From the NCBI GenBank assembly GCA_017454585.1, contig JAFTCU010000351.1, positions 1-16,404 of the forward strand: 16,404 nt of DNA, given 5' to 3'. Origin of the DNA: Thermoguttaceae bacterium (GTDB taxonomy: Bacteria > Planctomycetota > Planctomycetia > Pirellulales > Thermoguttaceae). Each line of letters opens with the position of its first letter. Positions within the stretch are counted from its first letter, which is position 1. Below the pieces are notes generated by a model, which did not search any database, was not told the origin of the DNA, and saw only the letters and a list, made by a program, of their open reading frames with translations. Both the position numbers and the translations under genes were made by a program. Shown piece by piece: positions 1 to 6,369 of the stretch.

Positions 1-573
1 CGCGCGAACGTTTTTGACGGTCCGGCCACTTGCGTGTACATTCCGGGCGAAACCCCGTTCACCATCACCGGGGTCACGGAAGTTTCCATCGCCGTCTGCA
101 AATCGGTCGCGGGTGAAGGATTTGAGCCGAAACTCATCAATCCCGAAGACGTAGTGATCAAAGACCTCGGCAAACCCGGCTGGGAACGTCAGGCGCACTT
201 CATTCTGGACGAGCGCTGCCCCGCCAACCTGATCTACATCGGCGAGGCATACGTCAAAGGCGGCCAGTGGGCGAGCTACCCCCCGCACAAGCACGACGAC
301 GACAACATGCCGATCGAAGGCGTTCAGGAGGAAATTTACTACTACGAGTTCGACAAACCGAGCGGATTCGGCATTCAGCGCGTCTATACGAAGGAAGGCG
401 ACATCGACGAGACGTACACCGTCAAGTCGGGTGATTTCGTCGAGATCCCGCGCGGCTACCACCCGTTCTGCTGCGCGCCGGGGTATAACAATTACTATTT
501 GTGGATCATGGCCGGCGAAAACCGCGGTTTCCACATGACGACCGAGGAAGGACACAAATGGCTGAACAAATGA
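1..573 (+). CDS. iolB: 5-deoxy-glucuronate isomerase IolB (5'-truncated)
   Basis: IolB converts 5-deoxy-glucuronate to 2-deoxy-5-keto-gluconate in the cytoplasmic myo-inositol degradation pathway. The reading frame is open from the first base of the window (RANVFDGPATC precedes a GTG at 34), so the gene starts upstream and the GTG is internal. The visible part covers most of the KduI/IolB cupin fold: a block with SYPPHKHDD near nt 277-300 and EEIYYYEFDKPSGFG near nt 331-375 supplies the expected metal-binding His, His and Glu, and GYHPF near nt 454-468 supplies the last His. The end, YYLWIMAGENRGFHMT, is typical of IolB. Its stop codon lies inside the next gene, so the two are probably one operon. 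KduI, the related uronate isomerase, is the main alternative, but the RVYT and GYNNYYLWIMAG blocks favour IolB. Confidence 0.9.
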   Translation, partial: RANVFDGPATCVYIPGETPFTITGVTEVSIAVCKSVAGEGFEPKLINPEDVVIKDLGKPGWERQAHFILDERCPANLIYIGEAYVKGGQWASYPPHKHDDDNMPIEGVQEEIYYYEFDKPSGFGIQRVYTKEGDIDETYTVKSGDFVEIPRGYHPFCCAPGYNNYYLWIMAGENRGFHMTTEEGHKWLNK

Positions 574-1181
574 AAATTTACCGCGTGACGGACCCGGAAT
601 TCAAGTCCTACGGCCGGGTGATTGCGGTGGACGCATCGGAGCTGATCGACACGGCGAAGAAGATGGAAATGCCGGCGGAAGGTTCGAAGTATGAAGCCTC
701 TTTGGACGCACTGGAAGCCACAAAGGTTATGGACTGGTTCATGGATGTCGTGTACGGCGAGATGCCGGTCCAGATCGGCCTTTGCTGGGGGCATAACCGC
801 CAGATGAACGCGCTGGAGTGGCACCGCGACTCGGAAATCAACGTGGCCGTCACGGATTTTGTTCTGATTCTCGCGAAGCTGGACGATTTGGACGCGAATG
901 GCCGGTTGGACTCTGCGAAGTGCAAAATGTTCCAGGTCAAGGCGGGCGAAACGGTCGAAGTGTACGCGACGAGCCTGCACTTCTGCCCCTGTACGACCGA
1001 CCCGGCCGGGTTCAGCTGCGTCGTGGTTTTGCCGAAAGGGACGAACCTGCCGCTTGCCAAAGAGCCGTCGGATCCGCTCCTTTTCCGCCGGAACAAGTGG
1101 ATCATCTGTCACGAAAACGCAGAAGGACTGAAATCCCGCGGCATTGTGCCGGGCATTTACGGAGAAAACTGGTCGCTGTGA
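558..1181 (+). CDS. DUF4867 family protein (cupin-like, sugar catabolism context)
   Basis: This 207-residue protein matches what I know of the uncharacterised DUF4867 family: an N-terminal MKIYRVTDPEFKSYGRV, a central EWHRDSEINVAVTDFVL, then ETVEVYATSLHFCPC and a C-terminal FRRNKWIICHENA. Histidines in WHRDSE and SLHFCPC resemble a single-domain cupin with a metal site, but no activity is established. The ATG at 558 was chosen because GAGGAAGG lies six bases upstream; an ATG at 570, overlapping the iolB stop as ATGA, would remove only four residues. The overlap of 16 bases with iolB implies co-translation and a role in the same carbohydrate pathway, perhaps an isomerase or epimerase step. That role is inference; the family assignment is fairly secure. 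Confidence 0.75.
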   Translation: MAEQMKIYRVTDPEFKSYGRVIAVDASELIDTAKKMEMPAEGSKYEASLDALEATKVMDWFMDVVYGEMPVQIGLCWGHNRQMNALEWHRDSEINVAVTDFVLILAKLDDLDANGRLDSAKCKMFQVKAGETVEVYATSLHFCPCTTDPAGFSCVVVLPKGTNLPLAKEPSDPLLFRRNKWIICHENAEGLKSRGIVPGIYGENWSL

Positions 1182-1190
1182 GTTTGATTT

Positions 1191-1318
1191 GGGAGGCGGT
1201 AATGAAGTGCGGAGCGCGGAATTACGCGCCGGTAAAATTACCACGGACGAATGGGAGGCGGTAATGGAGTGCGGAGCGCGGAATTACGCGCCGGTAAAAC
1301 CACTACGGACGTAGTGAC
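1191..1318 (+). repeat. Two tandem ~62-bp hairpin repeats (orientation A)
   Basis: Two copies of a 47-bp unit (1191-1237 and 1253-1299) start 62 bases apart and differ at one base of the unit (GAAG versus GGAG). Each can fold: an outer stem GTAAT/ATTAC, a 3x3 internal loop GGA/GGA (GAA/GGA in the first copy), an inner stem GTGC/GCGC with one G-U pair, and a GGA loop. The spacers are related (both contain CGGACG); the second holds a perfect hairpin CACTAC-GGAC-GTAGTG at 1301-1316. No open frame spans the block. The same core recurs inverted in the adjoining array. Confidence 0.85.
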
Positions 1319-1530
1319 GCGTAATTCCGGCCTTCGGCCTCCATTACCGCCTTTCATTTATGCGTAATTCCGGCCTTCGGCCTCCATTACCGCCTTTCAT
1401 TTATGCGTAATTCCGGCCTTCGGCCTCCATTACCGCCTTTCGTTTATGCGTAATTCCGGCCTTCGGCCTCTATTACCGCCTTTCATTTATGCGTAATTCC
1501 GGCCTTCGGCCTCCATTACCGCCTTTCATC
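1319..1530 (+). repeat. Array of five 43-bp hairpin repeats (orientation B)
   Basis: Units begin at 1319, 1362, 1405, 1448 and 1491; each is 43 bp, the last incomplete at its 3' end. Units 1 and 2 are identical; unit 3 differs at one base in the CATTTAT tail, unit 4 at one base in an internal loop (TCC to TCT), and unit 5 in the tail only. Each unit can fold into GTAAT/ATTAC outer stem, TCC/TCC internal loop and GGCC-TTC-GGCC inner hairpin. It is the reverse complement of the orientation A core except for changes that keep the inner stem paired. The period is not a multiple of three and no protein frame runs through. The last unit runs into the AGGAGA ribosome binding site of the next gene. 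Confidence 0.93.
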
Positions 1531-1542
1531 ATAGGAGATTTT

Positions 1543-2469
1543 ATGCTTACCCCCACCCGTCGTCAATTTCTCACCGCCGTCGGAGCATCGGCGCTCTGCG
1601 GAACTCTTTCCACCTCCGTTTCTGCTGAAGACGGCCAAGCCCAGGCCGTTGGAATGACGGTCTGCCAGCTGAAGAACCAAACGCGCACTCAGATGATGGG
1701 GTACAGCATCATGACCGCCACCGGCGAGCTGATCGTCGTGGACGGCGGAAACGCCGGCGATGCGTCCCACGTGCTCGAAATGCTCGAACAGCTCAACGGC
1801 GGCCCGAACCCCAAAGTCACCGCGTGGTTCCTCACCCACGCACATTCCGACCATTACGGGGCCCTCTGCGAGCTGATCCGCACGGAGCGCCTGCCCGAAG
1901 TGAAAGAATTCTGGTTCAATTTCCCCTCGACCGAGTGGGTCCTCGGCGGTGAACCGGCGTGCAAACCCTACATTTCCACGTTCGACGAACAGATGCCGAA
2001 AGTCAAAGACCGTTGCTTCAAGACTCAGAAGGACCAGAAATTCACGTTCGGAAACGTGACGGTCACGGTTCTGAACGACCCGTACCTGGATCAGAAGCGG
2101 AACCCGGTCAATAATTCGAGCGTCTGCTTCCGTTTCGAGACGGCTTCCACATCGCTGATCTTCCTCGGCGACCTGGGAAAAGAAGGAAGTCTGGACCTTT
2201 TGAACTCGCAAAAGCCGGAACTCCTTAAAGCGGACGTGGTGCAGATGGCGCATCACGGCCAGCAGGGGTCCGACCGCTCGCTGTACGTGGCGATCGCGCC
2301 GAAAACCGCCTTCTGGCCGACCCCGGATTGGCTCTGGGTGAACGACTGCGGCCGTGGTCCCGACTCGGGCCCGTGGAAGATCCACTACGAGCAGCGCTGG
2401 GCGATCGAGCTGGAAATCACGAAGAATTACATCGCAAAAGACGGCACACGCTGCGTGGAGTTTCCGTGA
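1543..2469 (+). CDS. Tat-exported metallo-beta-lactamase-fold hydrolase (ComEC-type MBL domain)
   Basis: A 308-residue protein. The start at 1543 is preceded by AGGAGA five bases upstream; a longer frame from 1489 would read through the repeat array and is unlikely. The N-terminus carries a twin-arginine signal (TRRQFL at residues 5-10, then a hydrophobic stretch and a likely cleavage after VSA near residue 28), so the protein probably acts outside the cytoplasmic membrane. The metallo-beta-lactamase motif HAHSDH is at residues 99-104, a metal-bridging Asp at 210 (FLGD) and MAHHG at 235-239. This layout resembles the stand-alone ComEC/Rec2-type MBL hydrolases; the substrate is unknown. It is followed by a terminator and convergent with putP. 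Promoter not seen; it may be read from the iolB side through the repeats. Confidence 0.85.
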   Translation: MLTPTRRQFLTAVGASALCGTLSTSVSAEDGQAQAVGMTVCQLKNQTRTQMMGYSIMTATGELIVVDGGNAGDASHVLEMLEQLNGGPNPKVTAWFLTHAHSDHYGALCELIRTERLPEVKEFWFNFPSTEWVLGGEPACKPYISTFDEQMPKVKDRCFKTQKDQKFTFGNVTVTVLNDPYLDQKRNPVNNSSVCFRFETASTSLIFLGDLGKEGSLDLLNSQKPELLKADVVQMAHHGQQGSDRSLYVAIAPKTAFWPTPDWLWVNDCGRGPDSGPWKIHYEQRWAIELEITKNYIAKDGTRCVEFP

Positions 2470-2483
2470 AATTCGGAATGAGG

Positions 2484-2530
2484 AATGAGGAATTGCGCGG
2501 AAGGACTGCGAAATTCCTCATTTTTGTTTT
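2484..2530 (+). terminator. Rho-independent terminator of the MBL gene
   Basis: An 11-bp perfect stem (AATGAGGAATT at 2484-2494, AATTCCTCATT at 2512-2522) with a 17-base loop is followed by TTTTTGTTTT. The left arm is made of heptads GGAATGA, GGAATGA, GGAATT from 2475. The T-run exists only on the plus strand, so it serves the MBL gene and not the convergent putP. It touches the putP stop codon. Confidence 0.75.
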
Positions 2531-3980
2531 AGAAAGGTTCTACGTCCACCGCTTCGTCAAAGAGTTTTTCCACTTCTTCGTTCGGTTTGGTTAAAAGCGA
2601 AACGACGACTGCGGCGGTCAGACCCGCGAGGAAGCCGGGCGCCAGTTCATAAATTCCGGTCTGGCTCATGAAGAATATCCACGCGATGTCCACGGCCGCG
2701 CCGGTGACGATCCCCGCGATGGCTCCCGCGAAGCTGAACCGCCTCCAGAAGAGCGAAAGCAGAATCGTCGGGCCGAACGCCGCGCCGAATACGCCCCACG
2801 CTTTCTCGACCAACCCCATGATGGAATCCGCGTTGGGGGAAGAGGCCAAAACCAGCGCGCACCCCGCCAGAGCCAGCACGACGATGCGTCCCGCCCACAT
2901 TAATTCTTTCTCACTCGCCTGATTTTTTCGAATGATCGGCTTGTAAACGTCGCTGGCGAACGCTGAGGATGCCGAGAGGAGCTGACTGTCGGCAGTGCTC
3001 ATCGAGGCGGCAAGCACTGCGGAAAGGAGGATACCGGAAATGATTCCCGGGAAAATCATCCGGACCATCTGCACAAAAACCAGTTCATTCTGGGCGATTT
3101 CTTCGTTTAAACCGAGTTTCATCCGACCGATGATTCCGATGATCGTCGCGAAAAGAAGCACCAGAACGGTCCAAGAGATTCCAATGACGGCTGATTTTTT
3201 CAGTTCGTTCTGGGACTTGATCGACATAAAACGGATGATGATGTGCGGCATTCCGAAGTACCCCAGCCCCCACGCCAGCCCCGAAATGATCTTCCTCCAG
3301 TTGGAGAACGCATTCCAGTAATTTGGATCGGAAATGGTCTGCGAGGAAGGTTCGAGCATAAAAGAAGCGAAAAGAGGTGCGAGGAGCAGGGCGCCGAGAA
3401 TCAAAAGCCCCTGAAAAAAGTCCGTCCAGCAGACCGCCGAAAAGCCTCCCAAAAATGTGTACCCGACGATGATGAAAACGGCCAGATACATCGCATAATT
3501 CGGACTCATTCCAATGACTTTCCCGAAGAGTATGCCACACCCTTTAATGCTCGCGGCCGTGTAAATCGTGTAAGCGATGAGAAAAACGATCGCGCAAATG
3601 ACTTGCAAGGCTTTTGACTTCGCGAGAAATCGGTTGGAAAGGTACTGCGGTATGGTGATGGCGTCCCCCGAAACGATGGAAAACCGGCGCAGACGCGGAG
3701 CCTCGAAAATCCAGCAACAGGACAAACCAAGAGCCAACCCCACAGGGATCCAGACCTCACCGAATCCAAGGAGGTAAATTGTCGTCGGAAACCCCATCAG
3801 AAGCCAGGCACTCATGTCAGAAGCGCCTGTCGAGAGCGCACTGACCCACGCCCCCATTTTCCGGTCGCCCAGGAAGTACGTCTTCTCCCCTCCGTTCCGG
3901 TCTTTAATGAAGAAAAATACGCCGACACTCAGCATGAAGAAGAGGTACAGGACGAAAACGATGATTTCGGATGTTTGCAT
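2529..3980 (-). CDS. putP: Sodium/proline-type symporter (SSS family, PutP-like)
   Basis: A 483-residue integral membrane protein with about twelve or thirteen hydrophobic segments, the usual size for PutP. It would import proline (or a related solute) with Na+ across the inner membrane. The PutP signature ALSTGASDMSAWLLMGFP is at residues 48-65, placing Asp55 and Ser57 as in the E. coli Na+ site; the second Na+-site region AASMSTADSQLL (residues 324-335) has Ser328 and Thr329, corresponding to E. coli Ser340 and Thr341. The ATG overlaps the abiEii stop codon by one base (TAATG), with only a weak GAGAGA about a dozen bases upstream. This leaves no room for a normal promoter, so expression comes from abiE transcription or from a candidate promoter inside abiEii. 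Substrate is by family resemblance. Confidence 0.9.
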   Translation of the reverse strand: MQTSEIIVFVLYLFFMLSVGVFFFIKDRNGGEKTYFLGDRKMGAWVSALSTGASDMSAWLLMGFPTTIYLLGFGEVWIPVGLALGLSCCWIFEAPRLRRFSIVSGDAITIPQYLSNRFLAKSKALQVICAIVFLIAYTIYTAASIKGCGILFGKVIGMSPNYAMYLAVFIIVGYTFLGGFSAVCWTDFFQGLLILGALLLAPLFASFMLEPSSQTISDPNYWNAFSNWRKIISGLAWGLGYFGMPHIIIRFMSIKSQNELKKSAVIGISWTVLVLLFATIIGIIGRMKLGLNEEIAQNELVFVQMVRMIFPGIISGILLSAVLAASMSTADSQLLSASSAFASDVYKPIIRKNQASEKELMWAGRIVVLALAGCALVLASSPNADSIMGLVEKAWGVFGAAFGPTILLSLFWRRFSFAGAIAGIVTGAAVDIAWIFFMSQTGIYELAPGFLAGLTAAVVVSLLTKPNEEVEKLFDEAVDVEPF

Positions 3981-4975
3981 TATGAATTGATCTCTCGTTC
4001 CAAATTTTCAAGTTCTTTTAATATCGTGTCAAATTCAGGTTTATCACCAAAAATCATATTTTGTGTATGTTTGTAGTCGTCCTTGAGCTTTGGCAGATTA
4101 TATTCTGGCGGCAAAAGGCGTATGCTTCCACGTTTCGCAAAATCGTAACGTGCCCATGGGCAGCGATAAAACTTTTCTTTGAAAGCAACTACATTGTCAA
4201 GGAGATTCGTGTCTTTAAGAGCAAGAACCTTTACAGGTAATCCTGCCATACAGTAAAGGTCGTAATAATGCCTTGAATATCTGCACGGAAACGGCTTGTC
4301 TTCGCTCCGATACGCTTCACGGTGCAGGATGGTCACCTTTTCCCAGAAAGTACGTTCTGGCAAAACTGTCAGGACTTGTGTCGAAGGCTGTTTGAACACG
4401 CGCATATAATACTCAGCGGCGTAGGGGGTAATTAATTGCTCTTTGGCTGGAGTCCATGCGGCTAACGCTCCAATTTCCAGGCGTATTTCCTGCAGGATTG
4501 CCGTATCTGAGAAACTGTTAGGGTATATAAACTTTACCGTCTGTCTGTCGCTTGTGTCGATTTCACAATTTACAGGGCATTTCAGTTCTTTGGCAAGATC
4601 AGCGGAAATCTCTGGCAGAAATTGGTTGCGAAGAAAAATCTCTGCGCGTTTATTCGCTTCTTCATTGAATGTGGTTTGTTGGGTGTTACTTCGAGGTTCC
4701 CACGGCTCATTGATTCCATATCCAAGTACACGCCAGTCAAGAATAAGGTCTATATCCTCTGAAAAGCGTTTTATCATTCCATAAACTTTGGAAAGGCTTG
4801 TACCTCCTTTAAATGAGAGACGATTTTTCCACTTACAGCGGTGGAAAAGATAGTCCAGTACATAACACACCCAAAAATCCTTTTCAATGATCGCTTCGCT
4901 GACTCCCATTTTATAGGCGGTATTCCGGAAAAGCATTTCGCGATCTCTTGATTCAATCAGCGCAATCTCTCTCAT
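3980..4975 (-). CDS. abiEii: AbiEii/AbiGii-type nucleotidyltransferase toxin
   Basis: A 331-residue protein of the AbiEii toxin family (type IV toxin-antitoxin and phage abortive infection systems). These are nucleotidyltransferases that stop growth when not restrained. Visible motifs: FKGGTSLSKV at residues 55-64 followed by RFSEDIDLIL at 70-79, giving the GS/D-X-D core with Asp74 and Asp76; TFWEKVTILHREAYR at 209-223; and RHYYDLYCM at 235-243. All are family hallmarks and the gene looks intact. It starts four bases after the antitoxin stop codon, with AGGTAA overlapping that stop as ribosome binding site. Third codon positions are visibly more A/T-rich than in pot or purF genes, suggesting transfer. 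The last bases overlap the putP start. Confidence 0.92.
   Translation of the reverse strand: MREIALIESRDREMLFRNTAYKMGVSEAIIEKDFWVCYVLDYLFHRCKWKNRLSFKGGTSLSKVYGMIKRFSEDIDLILDWRVLGYGINEPWEPRSNTQQTTFNEEANKRAEIFLRNQFLPEISADLAKELKCPVNCEIDTSDRQTVKFIYPNSFSDTAILQEIRLEIGALAAWTPAKEQLITPYAAEYYMRVFKQPSTQVLTVLPERTFWEKVTILHREAYRSEDKPFPCRYSRHYYDLYCMAGLPVKVLALKDTNLLDNVVAFKEKFYRCPWARYDFAKRGSIRLLPPEYNLPKLKDDYKHTQNMIFGDKPEFDTILKELENLEREINS
4004..4032 (-). promoter_or_regulatory. Candidate promoter inside abiEii, for putP
   Basis: On the minus strand a perfect TTGACA (4027-4032) is followed 17 bases later by GAAAAT (4004-4009, 4 of 6 to TATAAT). A start about 3997 would give putP a leader of under 20 bases. It lies within the abiEii coding region, so chance is possible. 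Confidence 0.35.
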
Positions 4976-4979
4976 CTAT

Positions 4980-5585
4980 TTACCTGAATATATCTTTAAT
5001 GATTTCGTATATCCACGTGGTTGCATATTTTGCTTCTGCCAGCATCGTTTGTTTTTCTGAATCCGATGTTATGGCTTTAATTCGAGATTTGATTTGGAAG
5101 GTTACATTCTCCTTGCCCAGTGCTTTCAGGGCCTGAATAACAAGCGCTGTTTGAGGTGAAAGCCTTGTGATCTCTTTATTTGTAATGTGTTTAAACGTGA
5201 GGGTTGTTTTCCCGAATGAATACGTTTTATAGGGACCGTCGCTGACGTAGGACCAGACTGCGGGAACCTGGGTGGAAAGACCAAGAATATTCAAAGCGGT
5301 ATCACCGCATGGGTTAATCGTCCAGCCAAAATTACGCGCAATCGCCTGCGCCACTGCATCAGGGGAAGGAGCTGTGTACTCACCAAGCAATTCACTGAAC
5401 TCCGGCTTGTAATACACGCCTCGCAAGATACGCTGAATTATGTTTTCTTTGGCTAATTGTCCCAGGCACTCGTTGATTCTTTTCGTTTCCGCAATTTCCG
5501 CAAGATCGGAAGCAACAAAAACAGAACCGAATGGGGCCTTTTCAATTTTCTTTTTCGTCGATTGTAAATAATTGGGTCTCAACAT
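4980..5585 (-). CDS. abiEi: AbiEi-type antitoxin / transcriptional repressor
   Basis: A protein of 201 residues with the layout of AbiEi antitoxins: an N-terminal winged-helix region (about residues 1-65, with FVASDLAEIAETKRINECLGQLAKENIIQRILRGVYYKP) and a C-terminal domain that in known systems counters the toxin. It also resembles the DUF6088 family. Known AbiEi proteins bind inverted repeats in their own promoter. The ATG at 5585 was chosen because AGGTG lies four bases upstream; a GTG at 5597 would add four residues but lies within the predicted transcription start region. It is followed four bases later by abiEii. The A/T-rich composition matches the toxin gene and contrasts with the flanks, supporting joint acquisition. 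Confidence 0.87.
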   Translation of the reverse strand: MLRPNYLQSTKKKIEKAPFGSVFVASDLAEIAETKRINECLGQLAKENIIQRILRGVYYKPEFSELLGEYTAPSPDAVAQAIARNFGWTINPCGDTALNILGLSTQVPAVWSYVSDGPYKTYSFGKTTLTFKHITNKEITRLSPQTALVIQALKALGKENVTFQIKSRIKAITSDSEKQTMLAEAKYATTWIYEIIKDIFR

Positions 5586-5598
5586 AATACACCTCACA

Positions 5599-5620
5599 GA
5601 AAATATTATATATTATTTTC
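5599..5620. promoter_or_regulatory. Palindromic operator over the abiE -10 box
   Basis: A 22-bp near-perfect palindrome: arms GAAAATA and TATTTTC around a TATATA centre, with one mismatched pair. It covers the -10 hexamer of the abiE promoter. AbiEi repressors in studied systems bind inverted repeats of this size at this position, so autoregulation is a reasonable inference. Confidence 0.6.
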
Positions 5621-5632
5621 CGTGAATGTCAA
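5605..5632 (-). promoter_or_regulatory. Consensus sigma-70 promoter of abiEi-abiEii
   Basis: On the minus strand TTGACA (5627-5632) and TATAAT (5605-5610) both match consensus exactly, with a 16-bp spacer. The expected start is near 5598, leaving a leader of about 13 bases that holds the AGGTG ribosome binding site. Confidence 0.85.
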
Positions 5633-5700
5633 GATGGGAAGTTTTGATTTTAAAGAATTCTTGAAAAATGTTTAAGATTCTTTCTGATGAAGTGTTTTCC

Positions 5701-6354
5701 TCATTCAAAAAAAACTTTCCACGCGGCGGGAAATGGAGCGGTGAAGGTCATTTCCTCCTCGAGGGTCGGGTGGTGGAGCGTTACCTGACGGGCGTGAAGG
5801 GCGATTCCTACCGGAAATTTCGTCCACGAGCGGTATTTGTAGTCGCCGACGATCGGAAAGCCGTGGTGAGAAAGCTGAACGCGGATCTGGTGTTTGCGGC
5901 CCGTTTCGAGGTGAATTTCGAGCATCGTCCTGTCCTTGAAGCGCCGAACGACGCGGTAGTGCAGAACGGCCTCGATACCGCCAGGGTCCTGCGTGATGAA
6001 CATTTTGCGGTGGCGTTTCTCCTCGGCCATCAGATCGCGCAGAGTACCCGAATCTTCCGGGACGATCCCATCCACGACCGCCACGTAGGTCTTTGTCACG
6101 GTATGCTGCCGGAACTGCTCCACGATCCGGGAGGCCGCTTTGCTCGTGCGGGCGATCACGACCACGCCGGTCGTCGGCGTATCGAGCCGGCTCACGACAC
6201 CGAGGTACACATTCCCGGGCTTCTGGTACTTCTCAGCAATGTAATCTTTCGCCAGCGTCAGTAGGGATTTTTCCCCCTTCCCGACCCCCATCGTCGGCAG
6301 ACCGGCGGGTTTTACCACGACCAACAGGTGATTATCTTCGTAAAGGACTTGCAT
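5701..6354 (-). CDS. RluA-family pseudouridine synthase
   Basis: A 217-residue protein of catalytic-domain size, without an N-terminal S4 domain. RluA-family enzymes isomerise uridine to pseudouridine in ribosomal or transfer RNA. The catalytic motif is at residues 55-64 (SRLDTPTTGV), with Asp58 as nucleophile; most family members have HRLD, so Ser55 is a departure. The opening LYEDNHLLVVVKPAGLPT (residues 4-21) and the ETGRKHQIRVQLSHHGFPIVGDYKY block (about residues 151-175) are standard. The target RNA cannot be deduced. It lies 15 bases after the SGNH gene in the same direction and has no clear ribosome binding site. Probably the last gene of the transcription unit that starts at the O-acylation genes or at potA. 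Confidence 0.9.
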   Translation of the reverse strand: MQVLYEDNHLLVVVKPAGLPTMGVGKGEKSLLTLAKDYIAEKYQKPGNVYLGVVSRLDTPTTGVVVIARTSKAASRIVEQFRQHTVTKTYVAVVDGIVPEDSGTLRDLMAEEKRHRKMFITQDPGGIEAVLHYRVVRRFKDRTMLEIHLETGRKHQIRVQLSHHGFPIVGDYKYRSWTKFPVGIALHARQVTLHHPTLEEEMTFTAPFPAAWKVFFE

Positions 6355-6369
6355 AAATTACGCTTTTTT

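Noticed and set aside
495..1244. Minus-strand open frame opposite DUF4867
   Set aside because: The plus-strand product matches a known family; the antisense product does not and overlaps two real genes.
1191..1530. CRISPR array
   Set aside because: Repeats are directly contiguous (43-bp period with no unique spacers) and include an inverted block; no cas genes nearby.
1516..2385. Minus-strand open frame of 289 codons opposite the MBL gene
   Set aside because: No known motif, Arg/His-rich composition typical of antisense frames, and it would start inside a gene with clear signal and metal motifs.
5652..5683. Terminator after the RluA-like gene
   Set aside because: An imperfect AAAGAATTCTT/AAGATTCTTT stem exists but lacks a T-run on the minus strand and is very A/T-rich.
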